A stretch of 64,000 nucleotides of DNA, from the NCBI RefSeq assembly GCF_002812485.1, contig NZ_CP025003.1:2356001-2420000 (forward strand), written 5' to 3'. Shown piece by piece: positions 1 through 9,499 of this stretch (position 1 is the first letter of the stretch; every line of letters begins with the position of its first letter). A program made the translations under genes and the position numbers. The notes beneath the pieces are model-generated. The model was not told the DNA's origin, did no database searches, and was given only the letters and a program-made list of their open reading frames with translations. Origin of the DNA: Dickeya fangzhongdai. GTDB lineage: Bacteria; Pseudomonadota; Gammaproteobacteria; Enterobacterales; Enterobacteriaceae.

Positions 1-701
1 TGACCTGGTTCCACGAGGTGGGCGGCGTTATCGGCACCTCGGTGTCCGCCGCTTTTCTGCTACTGATGGCGTTGGTGAATCTGGTGATTTTGCGCAGCGT
101 CTGGCGGAATTTTCAGCGCTTCAAACAGGGGCACCGCCTGACGCCGGAGGTGATAGACGCGGTGCCGGCCTCCGGCGCGCTGGGCTGGCTGTTTCGCGCC
201 ACGTTCCGGCTGGTGCGCAAAAGCTGGCACATGTATCTGGTGGGGTTCCTGTTCGGGCTGGGGTTTGATACCGCGACGGAAATCGGCGTGCTGGGCATCT
301 CGGCGGCGGGCGCCTCGCAGGGCATGTCGATCTGGTCGATCATGCTGTTTCCCGCCCTGTTTACCTGCGGCATGGCGCTGGTGGATACGCTCGATAACGT
401 ACTGATGGTGGGCGCCTACGGCTGGGCGTTTAGCAAGCCGCAGCGCAAGCTCTACTACAACATGACCATTACCGCTACGTCGGTGGTGGTGGCGGTGTTT
501 ATCGGCGGGCTGGAGGCGCTCGGCCTGCTGGCGGACAAGCTCGATCTGCATTCCGGCGCGTGGAGTCTGGTGGACGCTTTGAACGACCAACTGGGCAACG
601 CCGGTTTTTACGTTATCGCGCTGTTTGTCGCCTGCTGGGTGATTTCTCTGTGTAACTACCGCTGGAAGAATTACGATGCGCTGAATAGCCCGATAGCGTA
701 A
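1..701 (+). CDS. Nickel/cobalt permease of the NiCoT family, C-terminal part
   Basis: The frame is open from the left edge (read from base 3), so the start lies outside the window; 232 residues are visible. Several hydrophobic segments alternate with short loops. The NiCoT-type signature GLGFDTATEIGVL is seen near residue 85, followed by LFPALFTCGMALVDTLDNV. These belong to high-affinity Ni2+/Co2+ permeases (HoxN/NixA type) of the inner membrane. The first signature (HX4DH in TM2) would be upstream of the window. It is followed by a 207-base gap and then ruvA, so it is probably its own unit. E. coli has a different gene before ruvA. Metal preference cannot be told from this part. Confidence 0.85.
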   Translation, partial: TWFHEVGGVIGTSVSAAFLLLMALVNLVILRSVWRNFQRFKQGHRLTPEVIDAVPASGALGWLFRATFRLVRKSWHMYLVGFLFGLGFDTATEIGVLGISAAGASQGMSIWSIMLFPALFTCGMALVDTLDNVLMVGAYGWAFSKPQRKLYYNMTITATSVVVAVFIGGLEALGLLADKLDLHSGAWSLVDALNDQLGNAGFYVIALFVACWVISLCNYRWKNYDALNSPIA

Positions 702-814
702 CCGCATTTCCCGGCCGGTTTCTCCGGTTGGACGGGAAACGGTTAGCACGTCTTCTCCGGCGTTTCACGGTTTTCATACCGGCGTCGGAGATACCTCGCC
801 ACCCTGTCTGATAT

Positions 815-830
815 CTGGATATGCATCCAG
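815..830. promoter_or_regulatory. LexA (SOS) box before ruvAB
   Basis: CTGGATATGCATCCAG is a perfect 16-base palindrome with the CTG-N10-CAG form of LexA sites, about 80 bases before the ruvA start. It differs from the E. coli ruvA SOS box (as remembered) only in the centre. This implies SOS induction of ruvAB. Confidence 0.85.
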
Positions 831-908
831 CTTTTCTGTATCCGCCTCTTTTTTTGTGTTATAAGCTATACGCCACGTTTACGTCAGCCAGATTAAGGAA
901 AACATCAC

Positions 909-1526
909 GTGATAGGTCGTTTGAGAGGCATCGTATTAGAAAAACAGCCGCCGCTGGTGCTGATTGAAGCCAACGGCGTCGGATATGAAGTTCATATGCC
1001 GATGACCTGCTTTTACGAGTTGCCGGATCTCGGCCAGGAAGCGGTGATTTTTACCCACTTTGTGGTACGTGAAGACGCACAATTATTGTTTGGCTTCAAC
1101 AATAAGCAAGAACGTTCTCTGTTCCGCGAACTGATCAAAGTGAATGGCGTGGGGCCGAAACTGGCGCTGGCGATTTTGTCCGGCATGTCGGCGCAGCAGT
1201 TCGTCAGCGCGGTGGAGCGCCAGGAAATCAACGCGCTGGTGAAATTGCCGGGCGTGGGCAAGAAAACGGCGGAGCGTCTGGTGGTGGAAATGAAAGACCG
1301 CTTTAAAGGGTTGAACGGCGATCTGTTCAACGCCGCCAGCGATATCGCCTTGCCGGCCGCGGCGGGCAACACAGAGCCGGAAGCCGACCCGCAGGCGGAG
1401 GCCGAAGCGGCATTGGTCGCCCTCGGTTATAAACCGCAGGAGGCCGGCCGGATGGTGAGCAAAGTGGCGCGGCCGGGCGCCGACTGCGAAACCCTGATCA
1501 GGGAAGCGCTGCGCGCTGCGCTGTGA
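909..1526 (+). CDS. ruvA: Holliday junction branch migration protein RuvA
   Basis: RuvA binds four-way DNA junctions as a tetramer and loads RuvB hexamers, which drive branch migration in recombinational repair. The 205-residue length is the family norm. It begins [12 protein letters not shown] (OB-fold), has the two helix-hairpin-helix segments around [16 protein letters not shown] and [15 protein letters not shown] (residues about 72-120), and a C-terminal RuvB-contact domain after an acidic linker. The start is GTG, as supported by the family N-terminus. It is 7 bases from ruvB and clearly co-transcribed. ruvC is not next to it in the visible sequence, unlike in many gamma-proteobacteria. 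Confidence 0.97.
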   Translation: MIGRLRGIVLEKQPPLVLIEANGVGYEVHMPMTCFYELPDLGQEAVIFTHFVVREDAQLLFGFNNKQERSLFRELIKVNGVGPKLALAILSGMSAQQFVSAVERQEINALVKLPGVGKKTAERLVVEMKDRFKGLNGDLFNAASDIALPAAAGNTEPEADPQAEAEAALVALGYKPQEAGRMVSKVARPGADCETLIREALRAAL

Positions 1527-1533
1527 GGTATGT

Positions 1534-2538
1534 ATGATTGAAGCCGATCGTCTGATTTCACCCGGCGTGGTTGCCGACGAAGAACTGCAGGATCGCGCGA
1601 TCCGGCCGAAACTGCTGTCAGAGTACGTCGGGCAGCCGGTGGTCCGCGAGCAGATGGAGATTTTTATCGAGGCGGCCCGCAAGCGCGGCGATGCGCTCGA
1701 TCATCTGCTGATTTTTGGTCCTCCGGGGTTGGGCAAAACCACGCTGGCTAATATCGTTGCCAACGAAATGGGCGTGAATTTGCGCACGACCTCCGGTCCG
1801 GTGCTGGAGAAAGCGGGCGATCTGGCGGCGTTGCTCACCAACCTTGAACCGCACGACGTGTTGTTCATCGACGAAATTCATCGTCTTTCGCCGGTGGTGG
1901 AAGAAGTGCTCTACCCGGCGATGGAAGATTACCAACTGGATATCATGATCGGCGAAGGGCCGGCGGCGCGTTCCATCAAGCTGGACTTGCCGCCGTTTAC
2001 CCTGATCGGGGCGACAACGCGCGCCGGCTCGCTGACCTCGCCGCTGCGCGACCGTTTCGGCATCGTGCAGCGGCTCGAATTCTACCAGGTCGCTGATTTA
2101 CAACATATCGTGCGGCGCAGCGCCCAGTGTCTGGGGCTGGATATGACCGAGGAAGGCGCGCTGGAAGTGGCCCGCCGTTCGCGCGGTACGCCGCGCATCG
2201 CCAACCGGCTGTTACGCCGGGTACGAGATTTCTCTGAAGTGAAATCGGACGGGGTCATTTCGGCCGAGGTGGCAATTCAGGCACTGGATATGCTGGCGGT
2301 TGACTCCGAAGGGTTCGATTACATGGACCGCAAGTTACTGCTGGCGGTGATCGACAAGTTTATGGGCGGCCCGGTGGGGCTGGACAACCTGGCGGCGGCG
2401 ATCGGCGAAGAACGTGAAACCATTGAAGATGTGCTGGAACCCTACCTGATTCAGCAGGGATTTCTGCAACGCACCCCGCGAGGCCGCATCGCTACACAGC
2501 ACGCCTATCGCCATTTCGGCCTGACCCGCGAAGAGTAG
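1534..2538 (+). CDS. ruvB: Holliday junction DNA helicase RuvB
   Basis: This AAA+ motor of the RuvABC resolvasome pumps DNA through the junction held by RuvA. The Walker A motif [14 protein letters not shown] and Walker [12 protein letters not shown] are clear, sensor 1 is in IGATTRAG, and the C-terminal winged helix ends with [16 protein letters not shown]. The length of 334 residues is normal. It is the second gene of the LexA-controlled ruvAB operon. The bases after the stop are a run of AG-rich imperfect repeats, each carrying another TAG. Confidence 0.97.
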   Translation: MIEADRLISPGVVADEELQDRAIRPKLLSEYVGQPVVREQMEIFIEAARKRGDALDHLLIFGPPGLGKTTLANIVANEMGVNLRTTSGPVLEKAGDLAALLTNLEPHDVLFIDEIHRLSPVVEEVLYPAMEDYQLDIMIGEGPAARSIKLDLPPFTLIGATTRAGSLTSPLRDRFGIVQRLEFYQVADLQHIVRRSAQCLGLDMTEEGALEVARRSRGTPRIANRLLRRVRDFSEVKSDGVISAEVAIQALDMLAVDSEGFDYMDRKLLLAVIDKFMGGPVGLDNLAAAIGEERETIEDVLEPYLIQQGFLQRTPRGRIATQHAYRHFGLTREE

Positions 2539-2601
2539 GAAAAAAGAAGAGTAGGAAAAAGTAGGAAGAAGTAAGAATAAGTAGCAGGCCGCCTTTCATT
2601 G

Positions 2602-2629
2602 TTATCGCCAGCCAGTCGGCTGGCGATAA
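2602..2629. terminator. Hairpin between convergent ruvB and znuB
   Basis: A 12-base-pair perfect stem (TTATCGCCAGCC with its complement) and a 4-base AGTC loop lie between the two converging genes. No strong T tract follows on either strand, so it may end transcription poorly or only protect 3' ends. Confidence 0.55.
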
Positions 2630-2698
2630 GTCCGACAACGTTAAAACACATCGACAGACTGACTTGCCTCTTCACTATAAAGGGCAGTACGGGCGGCG

Positions 2699-3484
2699 TC
2701 AGGCGGCCTGTTTTTTCAGCAGGCTAAACATAAACAGCAGCGAAGCGCATAGCACCACGGAAGGACCGGCAGGCGTATTGGCGCCGGCCGAGAAAGCCAG
2801 TCCGCCGGTGACGGCCAGAATGCCGACGCCCATCGCGCAAACGGCCATTTGCTCCGGTGTGCGGGCAAATCGGCGTGCGGTAGCGGCTGGAATAATCAGC
2901 AGCGAGGTGATGATCAGCGCGCCGACAAACTTCATCGCCAGACCGATGGTCAGGGCGGTGACTAGCATTAACACCAGCTTGGTACGTGCGATGGCAACGC
3001 CGTCGACGTGCGCCAGTTCCGGGCTGACGGTCATGGAGAGTAGGGCGCGCCATTGCCACCCCAGCACGCCGAGCACCAGCAACACGCCGGGGCCGATCAG
3101 CCATAAGTCTTCGCTGGTGACCGCAAGCAGGTCGCCAAACAGGTAAGCCATCAAATCGACACGGACATTGTTCATCAGGCTGACCACCACCAGACCCAAC
3201 GACAGCGCGCTGTGCGCCATGATGCCGAGCAGGGTATCGATCGCCAGTCCGGGACGGCGTTCCAGCCAGACCAGCCCCACGGCCAGCAGCAGAGTGATCG
3301 CAATCACCGCATAGAACAGGTTGATGTCCAGCAACAGACCCAGCGCAACGCCAAGCAATGAGGCATGGGCGAGGGTATCGCCAAAATAGGACATGCGGCG
3401 CCACACCACGAAGGAACCGAGCGGCCCTGCCGCCACCGCCAGACACACCCCTGCCAGCCAGCCGGGCAACAACAACTCAATCAT
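2699..3484 (-). CDS. znuB: Zinc ABC transporter permease ZnuB
   Basis: This is the inner-membrane permease of the high-affinity ZnuABC zinc importer. The 261 residues hold about seven to eight hydrophobic helices. It starts [20 protein letters not shown] and contains the ABC-3 family stretch [20 protein letters not shown]. It overlaps the end of znuC by 4 bases, so the two are translationally coupled. Expression is expected to rise in zinc starvation through the Zur box upstream of znuC. Confidence 0.96.
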   Translation of the reverse strand: MIELLLPGWLAGVCLAVAAGPLGSFVVWRRMSYFGDTLAHASLLGVALGLLLDINLFYAVIAITLLLAVGLVWLERRPGLAIDTLLGIMAHSALSLGLVVVSLMNNVRVDLMAYLFGDLLAVTSEDLWLIGPGVLLVLGVLGWQWRALLSMTVSPELAHVDGVAIARTKLVLMLVTALTIGLAMKFVGALIITSLLIIPAATARRFARTPEQMAVCAMGVGILAVTGGLAFSAGANTPAGPSVVLCASLLFMFSLLKKQAA

Positions 3485-4239
3485 GCGTGATTACCATCCT
3501 GTCGCTTTAAAATGATTTTTCCGTTCAGATCGTGACGGTGATTGTGATGGTGGCGGTAAATCGCCAGTTGTCCGGCGCCGCGGTGACCGAACATAGCCAG
3601 AAATTCCGGGTGCAGCGACACCACCTCGGGGGTACCGGAACAGCAAATATGCTGATTGAGACACAGAACCTCATCGGTTTTTGCCATCACCAGATGCAGG
3701 TCGTGGGAAACCATCAGCACACCGCATTGATATTCCTGTCGTAGCTGGTTGATCAACTCGTACAGCGCCAACTGACCGTTGACGTCCACCCCCTGGGTGG
3801 GCTCATCCAGCACCAGCAACTGTGGGCGGGCGAGAATAGCACGCGCCAGCAGAACGCGCTGGGTTTCGCCGCCGGAGAGCTTTTGCATCGGTTGTTCAAG
3901 CAGATGACCCGCCTGCACGCGCTTCAAGGCCGGCATGATGTCCTGCTTATTGACTCCGGGGCGCAACTGCATAAAGCGTTTGACGGTCAGGGGCAGGGTT
4001 GGGTCCAGATGCAGCTTTTGCGGTACGTAGCCGATGCGGAGATTCGCTGCCCGGGTCAGGGTGCCGCGGGTTGGAGCCTGTAATCCCAGCACCACCCGGA
4101 CCAGCGTGGATTTCCCCGCGCCATTAGGCCCGAGCAGCGTCAGAATACGACCAGCCTGCAATGTGAGAGAAATATCATTGAGTACAGGTTTGTTGCCAAA
4201 CTGCACGCCAATATTTTCCAGTGAAACCAGCGTTGACAT
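3481..4239 (-). CDS. znuC: Zinc ABC transporter ATP-binding protein ZnuC
   Basis: This ATPase powers ZnuB. It has Walker [15 protein letters not shown], the ABC signature LSGGETQRV and Walker [13 protein letters not shown]. The C-terminal tail has histidines ([14 protein letters not shown] segment), common in ZnuC. An upstream in-frame start would add 31 residues, but the family N-terminus is [14 protein letters not shown], so the ATG at 4239 is chosen, giving 252 residues. It is divergent from znuA across a 75-base gap that carries the Zur box. Confidence 0.96.
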   Translation of the reverse strand: MSTLVSLENIGVQFGNKPVLNDISLTLQAGRILTLLGPNGAGKSTLVRVVLGLQAPTRGTLTRAANLRIGYVPQKLHLDPTLPLTVKRFMQLRPGVNKQDIMPALKRVQAGHLLEQPMQKLSGGETQRVLLARAILARPQLLVLDEPTQGVDVNGQLALYELINQLRQEYQCGVLMVSHDLHLVMAKTDEVLCLNQHICCSGTPEVVSLHPEFLAMFGHRGAGQLAIYRHHHNHRHDLNGKIILKRQDGNHA

Positions 4240-4266
4240 AGAATTCTGTTTGCAGAGGGTGTGTGA

Positions 4267-4281
4267 CGTTATAATATAACG
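4267..4281. promoter_or_regulatory. Zur box shared by znuCB and znuA
   Basis: CGTTATAATATAACG is a perfect 15-base palindrome in the divergent gap. It matches the core of the enterobacterial Zur consensus (TGTTATA-W-TATAACA). With zinc bound, Zur would repress both directions. Confidence 0.9.
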
Positions 4282-4314
4282 CGTTTTTATTGATAAATCG
4301 ACGGATGATTGGGT

Positions 4315-5337
4315 ATGTTGCGAGTTACTCACTATAAATGGCTAAACACCGTACTTGCGGCCGGTACATTACTGGCTTCCTTGTCTGCCACGCCGGTTGC
4401 CTCTGCCGCCGTGGTTACCTCGATTCGCCCGCTGGCGTTTATTGCTGCGGCGATCGCTGATGGCGTTACGCCCACGGAAGTGCTGTTGCCGGATGGCGCA
4501 TCGCCGCATGATTATGCACTACGCCCGTCCGATGTACAGCGTCTTAAATCGGCAGAACTGGTGATTTGGGTGGGGCCGGAAATGGAAGCGTTTCTGCCCA
4601 AGGCGTTGCAACCTCTGCCGGCGGAGCGCCAAATCGCATTGGGGCTGCAGCCGGCCGTCAAATCGCTATTGTTACAGGAGTCACATCCTGAGCATGCAGC
4701 GGCGGAAAACGGTGCGCATCATGACTCCGATCATGACAGCCATGCCGACAACCGGCATGATCACGGCAATGAGCCTGAAAATCATCAGGATAGCGATGAT
4801 GACGGGCATCATCACGGTGAGTTCAATATGCATATCTGGCTGTCGCCGGAGATGGCGCAGGCATCTGCCGTCGCAATTCATGCAAAATTGTTGGAACTCA
4901 TGCCGCAGAATAAAGACAAACTGGATGCAAATCTGCGTAAATTCACTGAGAAACTTGCGCAGACAGATAAAAATGTTGTTAATATGCTGACGCCTGTGCG
5001 TAGCAAGGGTTACTTCGTGTTTCACGATGCCTACGGCTACTTTGAACAGCATTATGGGTTGACCCCGTTGGGGCATTTCACCATCAACCCGGCTATTGCG
5101 CCCGGCGCACAGCGCTTAAACCAGATACGAACACAGTTGGTTGAGCATAAAGCGGTTTGCGTTTTTGCTGAACCACAATTCAGGCCAGCGGTCATACATG
5201 TTGTCGCCAAGGGAACTGACGTGCGCATCGGCGTGCTGGACCCGTTGGGAAGTGACATTGCACTGGATAAGGACAGCTATGCGCGGTTCCTGTTGCAACT
5301 GTCCGAACAGTATTTGAGCTGCCTGAAGGAAAAATAA
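4315..5337 (+). CDS. znuA: Periplasmic zinc-binding protein ZnuA
   Basis: ZnuA captures Zn2+ in the periplasm and hands it to ZnuB. A signal peptide occupies about the first 33 residues, ending near [10 protein letters not shown] His/Asp-rich loop follows around residues 122-170 (for example [17 protein letters not shown]), typical of ZnuA and thought to sense or bind extra zinc. Cluster-9 features follow, including [11 protein letters not shown] and [17 protein letters not shown]. An in-frame TTG six bases earlier is possible, but the ATG at 4315 fits better. Two cysteines near the C-terminus (AVCVF and YLSCL) are as in enterobacterial ZnuA. Confidence 0.96.
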   Translation: MLRVTHYKWLNTVLAAGTLLASLSATPVASAAVVTSIRPLAFIAAAIADGVTPTEVLLPDGASPHDYALRPSDVQRLKSAELVIWVGPEMEAFLPKALQPLPAERQIALGLQPAVKSLLLQESHPEHAAAENGAHHDSDHDSHADNRHDHGNEPENHQDSDDDGHHHGEFNMHIWLSPEMAQASAVAIHAKLLELMPQNKDKLDANLRKFTEKLAQTDKNVVNMLTPVRSKGYFVFHDAYGYFEQHYGLTPLGHFTINPAIAPGAQRLNQIRTQLVEHKAVCVFAEPQFRPAVIHVVAKGTDVRIGVLDPLGSDIALDKDSYARFLLQLSEQYLSCLKEK

Positions 5338-5352
5338 TGAGGATAGGAACAA

Positions 5353-6771
5353 GTGCAGCAGATAGTCCGAACTATCGCTCTGGCGTATAACAGCCTGCCC
5401 CGGCCTCACCGCGTGATGCTGGGGTCACTGACTGTCGTCACACTGGCCGCCGCGGTCTGGCGGCCGATGACATATCCCCCGGTCAATGACGCACCTGTTA
5501 TCGTAAAAGACGCGGAAAGCGAAAGAAATCAAACCCAGACTCAGAGCCAGGCTCTGAATCCTCCCGCCAGTGAACCCCTGGACAGCAATCCGTTGCCGCC
5601 GGTAGCGACTTCGCAGATCGCCGGTTCGGCGCCGACGGCGGATGTTACCGAAGCCAACAGCGAACCGTTGGATCAGCCATCCACCACCAACGGCATTATC
5701 AAAGACGAACTCGACGATAAAGACGCCGACGACACCCATGAGTATGTGGTGTCTACCGGCGATACGCTGAGCAGTATTCTGACGCAATACGGTATTGATA
5801 TGTCGGATATCGCTGCGCTGGCGGATCGTAATGCAGCGTTGCGGAATCTGAAGATCGGCCAGCAACTGACCTGGACGCTGGATAGCGACGGCGCGCTGCA
5901 AACCCTGACCTGGCAGGTATCTCGCCGGGAAACTCGTACTTACACCCGCAGCGGCGATGCGTTCCGTGAAGAAATCGAGAACGTGGAAGGGGACTGGCAG
6001 AACAAAGTGCTGGTCGGTCGTCTGGACGGCAGTTTCGCCAGTAGCGCGCAGGCTGCCGGGTTGACCAGCAGCGAAGTGCGGGAAGTGATTCGTGCGCTGC
6101 AATGGCAGCTGGATTTCCGCAAACTGCGTAAAGATGACAGTTTTGCCGTGCTGATTTCCCGTGAAATACTGGATGGCCGTAGCGAGCAGAGCGAGCTGCA
6201 GGGCGTACGGTTGCGTACCGGCGGGAAAAACTACTACGCGTTCCGCGCTGAAGACGGCAAATTTTATGACCGCGAAGCTTCCGGCCTGACCCGCGGCTTC
6301 CTGCGTTTCCCAACCATGAAGCAATTCAAGGTATCCTCCAACTTCAACCCGCGCCGTCTTAATCCGGTAACCGGTCGTATCGCGCCGCACCGTGGCGTTG
6401 ATTTCTCCATGCCGGTGGGGACGCCGGTACTGGCCGTCGGTGATGGCGAGGTCGTGGTGGCTGAACGGGACAGTGAAGCCGGCAACTTTGTGGCTGTGCG
6501 CCACGGGCGGCAATACACCACCCGTTACATGCACATGAACCGTTTGCTGGTTAAACCGGGACAGAAGATCAAACGTGGCGATCGTATTGGTCTGTCCGGC
6601 AATACCGGGCGCTCCACCGGCCCGCACCTGCATTATGAACTGTGGGTTAACCAGCAAGCCGTCAATCCGCTCACGGCGAAACTGCCGCGCTCCGAAGGGC
6701 TGATGGGCAAAGAGCGTCGCGATTATCTGGCGCACGTGCGCGAAGTATTACCTCAACTGCAACTGGACTAA
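5353..6771 (+). CDS. mepM: Murein DD-endopeptidase MepM (LysM plus M23 peptidase)
   Basis: This enzyme cleaves D-Ala-mDAP cross-links so that new peptidoglycan can be inserted. An N-terminal membrane anchor lies around residues 18-38. A LysM domain follows at about 127-175 (EYVVSTGDTLSSILTQYGID), then an OapA-type region and the LytM/M23 metallopeptidase domain with HRGVDFSMPVGTPV and GPHLHYELW, which carry the zinc ligands. The start is GTG, 15 bases after znuA, so it may be read through from znuA. At 472 residues it is slightly longer than E. coli MepM (about 440). The extra length is in the acidic, Ser/Asn/Pro-rich linker before LysM. Confidence 0.94.
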   Translation: MQQIVRTIALAYNSLPRPHRVMLGSLTVVTLAAAVWRPMTYPPVNDAPVIVKDAESERNQTQTQSQALNPPASEPLDSNPLPPVATSQIAGSAPTADVTEANSEPLDQPSTTNGIIKDELDDKDADDTHEYVVSTGDTLSSILTQYGIDMSDIAALADRNAALRNLKIGQQLTWTLDSDGALQTLTWQVSRRETRTYTRSGDAFREEIENVEGDWQNKVLVGRLDGSFASSAQAAGLTSSEVREVIRALQWQLDFRKLRKDDSFAVLISREILDGRSEQSELQGVRLRTGGKNYYAFRAEDGKFYDREASGLTRGFLRFPTMKQFKVSSNFNPRRLNPVTGRIAPHRGVDFSMPVGTPVLAVGDGEVVVAERDSEAGNFVAVRHGRQYTTRYMHMNRLLVKPGQKIKRGDRIGLSGNTGRSTGPHLHYELWVNQQAVNPLTAKLPRSEGLMGKERRDYLAHVREVLPQLQLD

Positions 6772-6790
6772 TAGCCGTTGCGGATAAGTG

Positions 6791-6824
6791 ACAGCCGGCA
6801 GTTTGCGCTGCCGGCTGTTTTTTT
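6791..6824 (+). terminator. Rho-independent terminator after mepM
   Basis: An 11-base-pair stem (ACAGCCGGCAG with its complement), TTTGCG loop and seven Ts lie 20 bases after the mepM stop. Confidence 0.9.
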
Positions 6825-6919
6825 ATGTCGCACGGGCAATATCAGACCAGTGCGTGTTCAATTGCAAAACGTCGGGCAGCGATTATCATTAACCCGATTT
6901 TGTGATGAAGAGTGGTTGC

Positions 6920-7906
6920 ATGGAACAAGAGAAAAAAGAGAAGAAAACCAACGCCGAGTTTATCCCGCAGTTTACGTCTGCCTTCTTTCATCCGCGCTAC
7001 TGGGCGCTCTGGCTGGTTGTGGGGGTGACAGCGTTGCTCGTCTGCATTCCAGCCCGCTTGCGTGACCCGGTACTGGGCGCGTTAGGGCGACTGGTAGGGC
7101 GGTTTTCCACAGGCGCGAGACGGCGTGCCCGCATTAATTTGCTGTTGTGTATGCCGCAACTGTCGGAAGCCGAACGCGAGCATATCATCGATCAGATGTT
7201 TGCGACTGCGCCGCAGGCGATGCTGATGATGGTGGAACTGGCGATATTGCCAGCCAGCCGGGCTGAACGTCGTGTTCGCTGGCATGGCATGGAGATTGTC
7301 GATGCGTTGCGGGAGCAGCAGCGCAACATTATTTTCATGGTGCCCCACGGCTGGGCGGTGGATGTTCCCGCCATGCTGATGAGCCTGCGCGGCCAGAAAA
7401 TGGCCGCCATGATGCACAATCAGAAAAACCCGTTGCAGGATTATCTTTGGAATACCCTGCGTCGCCGTTTTGGTGGCCGTCTGCATACCCGTAACGATGG
7501 CATTAAACCTTTTATCAGCTCAGTGCGTGAAGGCTATTGGGGCTACTATCTGCCGGATCAGGATCATGGCGCCGAGCACAGCGAGTTCGTCGATTTTTTT
7601 GCGACGTATAAAGCCACCTTGCCCGCTGTCGGCCGGCTGATGAAGGTATGCCGTGCTGAAATCGTGCCGCTGTTTCCGGTGTATGATGGCAAAACCTCTC
7701 AGCTAAATGTCTATATTCGCCTGCCGATGAGCGATATTAATGGCGCTGACGATCACACGATTGCCCGCCGCATGAATGAAGAGGTTGAGCATCTGGTCAC
7801 GCCTAACCCGGAACAGTACACCTGGATTTTGAAGCTGTTGAAAACCCGTAAACCGGGGGAAACCGAGCCCTATTTGCGTAAGGATCTGTACCCGCGCAAA
7901 AAGTAG
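6920..7906 (+). CDS. lpxM: Lipid A myristoyltransferase LpxM
   Basis: LpxM adds the last secondary acyl chain to Kdo2-lipid A at the inner membrane. An N-terminal hydrophobic anchor (WALWLVVGVTALLVCIP) is preceded by the family's HPRYW motif. The catalytic HX4D motif is in VPHGWAVDVPA (about residue 140). The length is 328 residues against 323 in E. coli. GTG and ATG codons at 6902 and 6905 are alternative starts; the ATG at 6920 aligns with the known N-terminus. It is followed by a strong terminator. Confidence 0.95.
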   Translation: MEQEKKEKKTNAEFIPQFTSAFFHPRYWALWLVVGVTALLVCIPARLRDPVLGALGRLVGRFSTGARRRARINLLLCMPQLSEAEREHIIDQMFATAPQAMLMMVELAILPASRAERRVRWHGMEIVDALREQQRNIIFMVPHGWAVDVPAMLMSLRGQKMAAMMHNQKNPLQDYLWNTLRRRFGGRLHTRNDGIKPFISSVREGYWGYYLPDQDHGAEHSEFVDFFATYKATLPAVGRLMKVCRAEIVPLFPVYDGKTSQLNVYIRLPMSDINGADDHTIARRMNEEVEHLVTPNPEQYTWILKLLKTRKPGETEPYLRKDLYPRKK

Positions 7907-8346
7907 TAAACCGTAGGCGGTCACAACAGTACAACGACAAAGGCGGAGCTGGGGCTCCGCTTTTTTTATCTGTGTCCGCTGCGGTATAGACATAAGCGTT
8001 ATTCATGGCCTGCCCAGCCTGTCGCAGAATTTATGTATTGAATAATCAATCCGTTATTTATTTAAACACGATGAATTCATTGTCGGAAATACATAATCTG
8101 TAACAGTTAAATCTTATTTCATTTTATCCGCACCGGAACTTATAAAAAACTTTAAAAATAGCGTTGTTTACCCCTGATCTTTTCTCGGAGTATTCCATAT
8201 TCTTTTTGTTATTGTTTTTGATTTAATAACCCCCGAGGTCACTGCATGCATGACTTCAACCGTTAGCCACTGTAAATATTGCGGGATAATTTATCCGCCT
8301 ATTTAATCCAGGCTAATAAAAGAATCTCTGCTAAAGGATTTATATC
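7907..8346. other. Gap between lpxM and the 8347 gene
   Basis: Besides the lpxM terminator it is AT-rich with no convincing ORF. It probably holds the promoter of the secreted gene at 8347. No clear operator was recognised. Confidence 0.5.
7943..7967 (+). terminator. Rho-independent terminator after lpxM
   Basis: A GCGGAGC stem pairs with GCTCCGC across a TGGG loop and is followed by seven Ts. Confidence 0.9.
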
Positions 8347-8778
8347 ATGAATCTGAAACCACTGTTTTTAGGCGTTTTACTGGCAACAACTTATGCAACT
8401 GCCAACGCAGCGACCACCACGGTGGGAAAAAGCGCAACTGACGCCACGGCAACCAGCACAGTACCGGCATCCGCCGAATCTGCGCTGGGCAAGGCGGTGG
8501 ATAAAGCCAACACTGACGCTGCAACCAAGGCTGAACGTGACGTTTCAGCGGTGAAAGCGAATGTCGACGGAGATAACGTGGCGAAGACTGAAAAAGTCGC
8601 CGCTGAAACTCACGTGAAAGGTGAAGAGAAAGCAGCGAAGAAGGCGGTGAAAAAGCACCACGCCGACAGCGCCAACACCAAGGGAAAAACCAAAGCCAGC
8701 ACCGGGGAAAAAACGGACGACACGAAAAGCAATAGTAGCGATACCCAGGAAAACCGTCCGCCAGTCAACGTACAATAA
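8347..8778 (+). CDS. Small exported Ala/Lys/Thr-rich protein, function unknown
   Basis: The 143 residues start with a clear signal peptide (MNLKPLFLGVLLATTYATANA), predicted to be cut after ANA. The mature part has low complexity and is rich in Ala, Lys, Thr and Asp, with many charged residues (for example KGEEKAAKKAVKKHH), and is probably disordered. No family was recognised. The start codon follows AAAGGATTTATATC, a good ribosome site. It lies between lpxM and the repeat protein at 8938, in the same direction, in a spot where E. coli has no gene. Base use matches neighbours except for the AT-rich leader. Confidence 0.7.
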   Translation: MNLKPLFLGVLLATTYATANAATTTVGKSATDATATSTVPASAESALGKAVDKANTDAATKAERDVSAVKANVDGDNVAKTEKVAAETHVKGEEKAAKKAVKKHHADSANTKGKTKASTGEKTDDTKSNSSDTQENRPPVNVQ

Positions 8779-8840
8779 GATGAACATCGCGCGATAATAA
8801 AAGGAATAGTAGCATTCGCGCAGATGGTAATAATTGACCT

Positions 8841-8896
8841 GGTCAGGAAATAACAACATGAGTTATTGCAAAATAACCAAAGCGTTATTCCTGACC
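8841..8896. repeat. Long inverted repeat between the two small secreted genes
   Basis: GGTCAGGAAATAAC (8841-8854) pairs with GTTATTCCTGACC (8884-8896) with one bulged base. It could end transcription from 8347 or structure the leader of the gene at 8938. Confidence 0.6.
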
Positions 8897-8937
8897 GGGA
8901 AATATGACTTATTCCTTTTGGAGAAAGGTTGAGTTTT

Positions 8938-9342
8938 ATGAATAAATCACTTTTATGTCTTGCGTTACTGACTGCACACATTCCTTTTTCCCAGGCTGAC
9001 AGCTGCCGAGCCAATCTGTCCGGTGGTCAGGACTGCCGTTATAACGATGGTTCGACATCCACCAGCCGCGCCAATTTATCGGGCGGATTCGATACCCGTT
9101 ACAGCGATGGGCGCACCAGCACCAGCCGGGCCAACCTGTCTGGCGGTTATGACACCCACTTTAGTGACGGCACCCACAGCACCAGCCGCGCGAATCTGTC
9201 GGGCGGGCTGGATACCCGTTACAGCGATGGTAACGCCAGTTCCAGCCGTGCCAATCTCTCCGGTGGTTATGACGTTTCTTATAGCGACGGCAAGTCCAGT
9301 TCCAGCAGGGCTAATCTGTCTGGTGGGCTGGATAGCCAATAG
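8938..9342 (+). CDS. Secreted protein built of 20-residue RANLSGG repeats
   Basis: The 134-residue product has a signal peptide (MNKSLLCLALLTAHIPFSQA) and then six copies of a 20-residue unit with the pattern SRANLSGGxDxxYSDGxxSx; the first copy carries two extra cysteines and the last is cut short after GGLDSQ. The repeats are in 60-base units whose third positions have drifted, so the repetition is kept at protein level. The Gly-Asp/Ser-Asp-Gly spacing suggests a beta-rich, possibly calcium-binding or wall-facing fold, but this is only inference. The ribosome site GGAGAAAGG lies upstream of the ATG. No family could be named. Confidence 0.75.
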   Translation: MNKSLLCLALLTAHIPFSQADSCRANLSGGQDCRYNDGSTSTSRANLSGGFDTRYSDGRTSTSRANLSGGYDTHFSDGTHSTSRANLSGGLDTRYSDGNASSSRANLSGGYDVSYSDGKSSSSRANLSGGLDSQ

Positions 9343-9419
9343 GCGGATGATTCGCGGCAGGTCGGGGATTCAGCCGCCGGAACACGGTGCGTGATAACAA
9401 TATATGTGATAACAAAAAC

Positions 9420-9450
9420 AAAGCGGGGCGATAATTGCGCCCCGCTTTTT
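9420..9450. terminator. Bidirectional terminator between the repeat protein and pykA
   Basis: AAAGCGGGGCG pairs with CGCCCCGCTTT around an ATAATTG loop, with A and T tracts on both sides. It can serve both the + strand repeat gene and the - strand pykA. Confidence 0.88.
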
Positions 9451-9499
9451 AGCTGAATAAACGTTTGTCGAACGTTGTGGTATCGCGATTGCTACGCGA

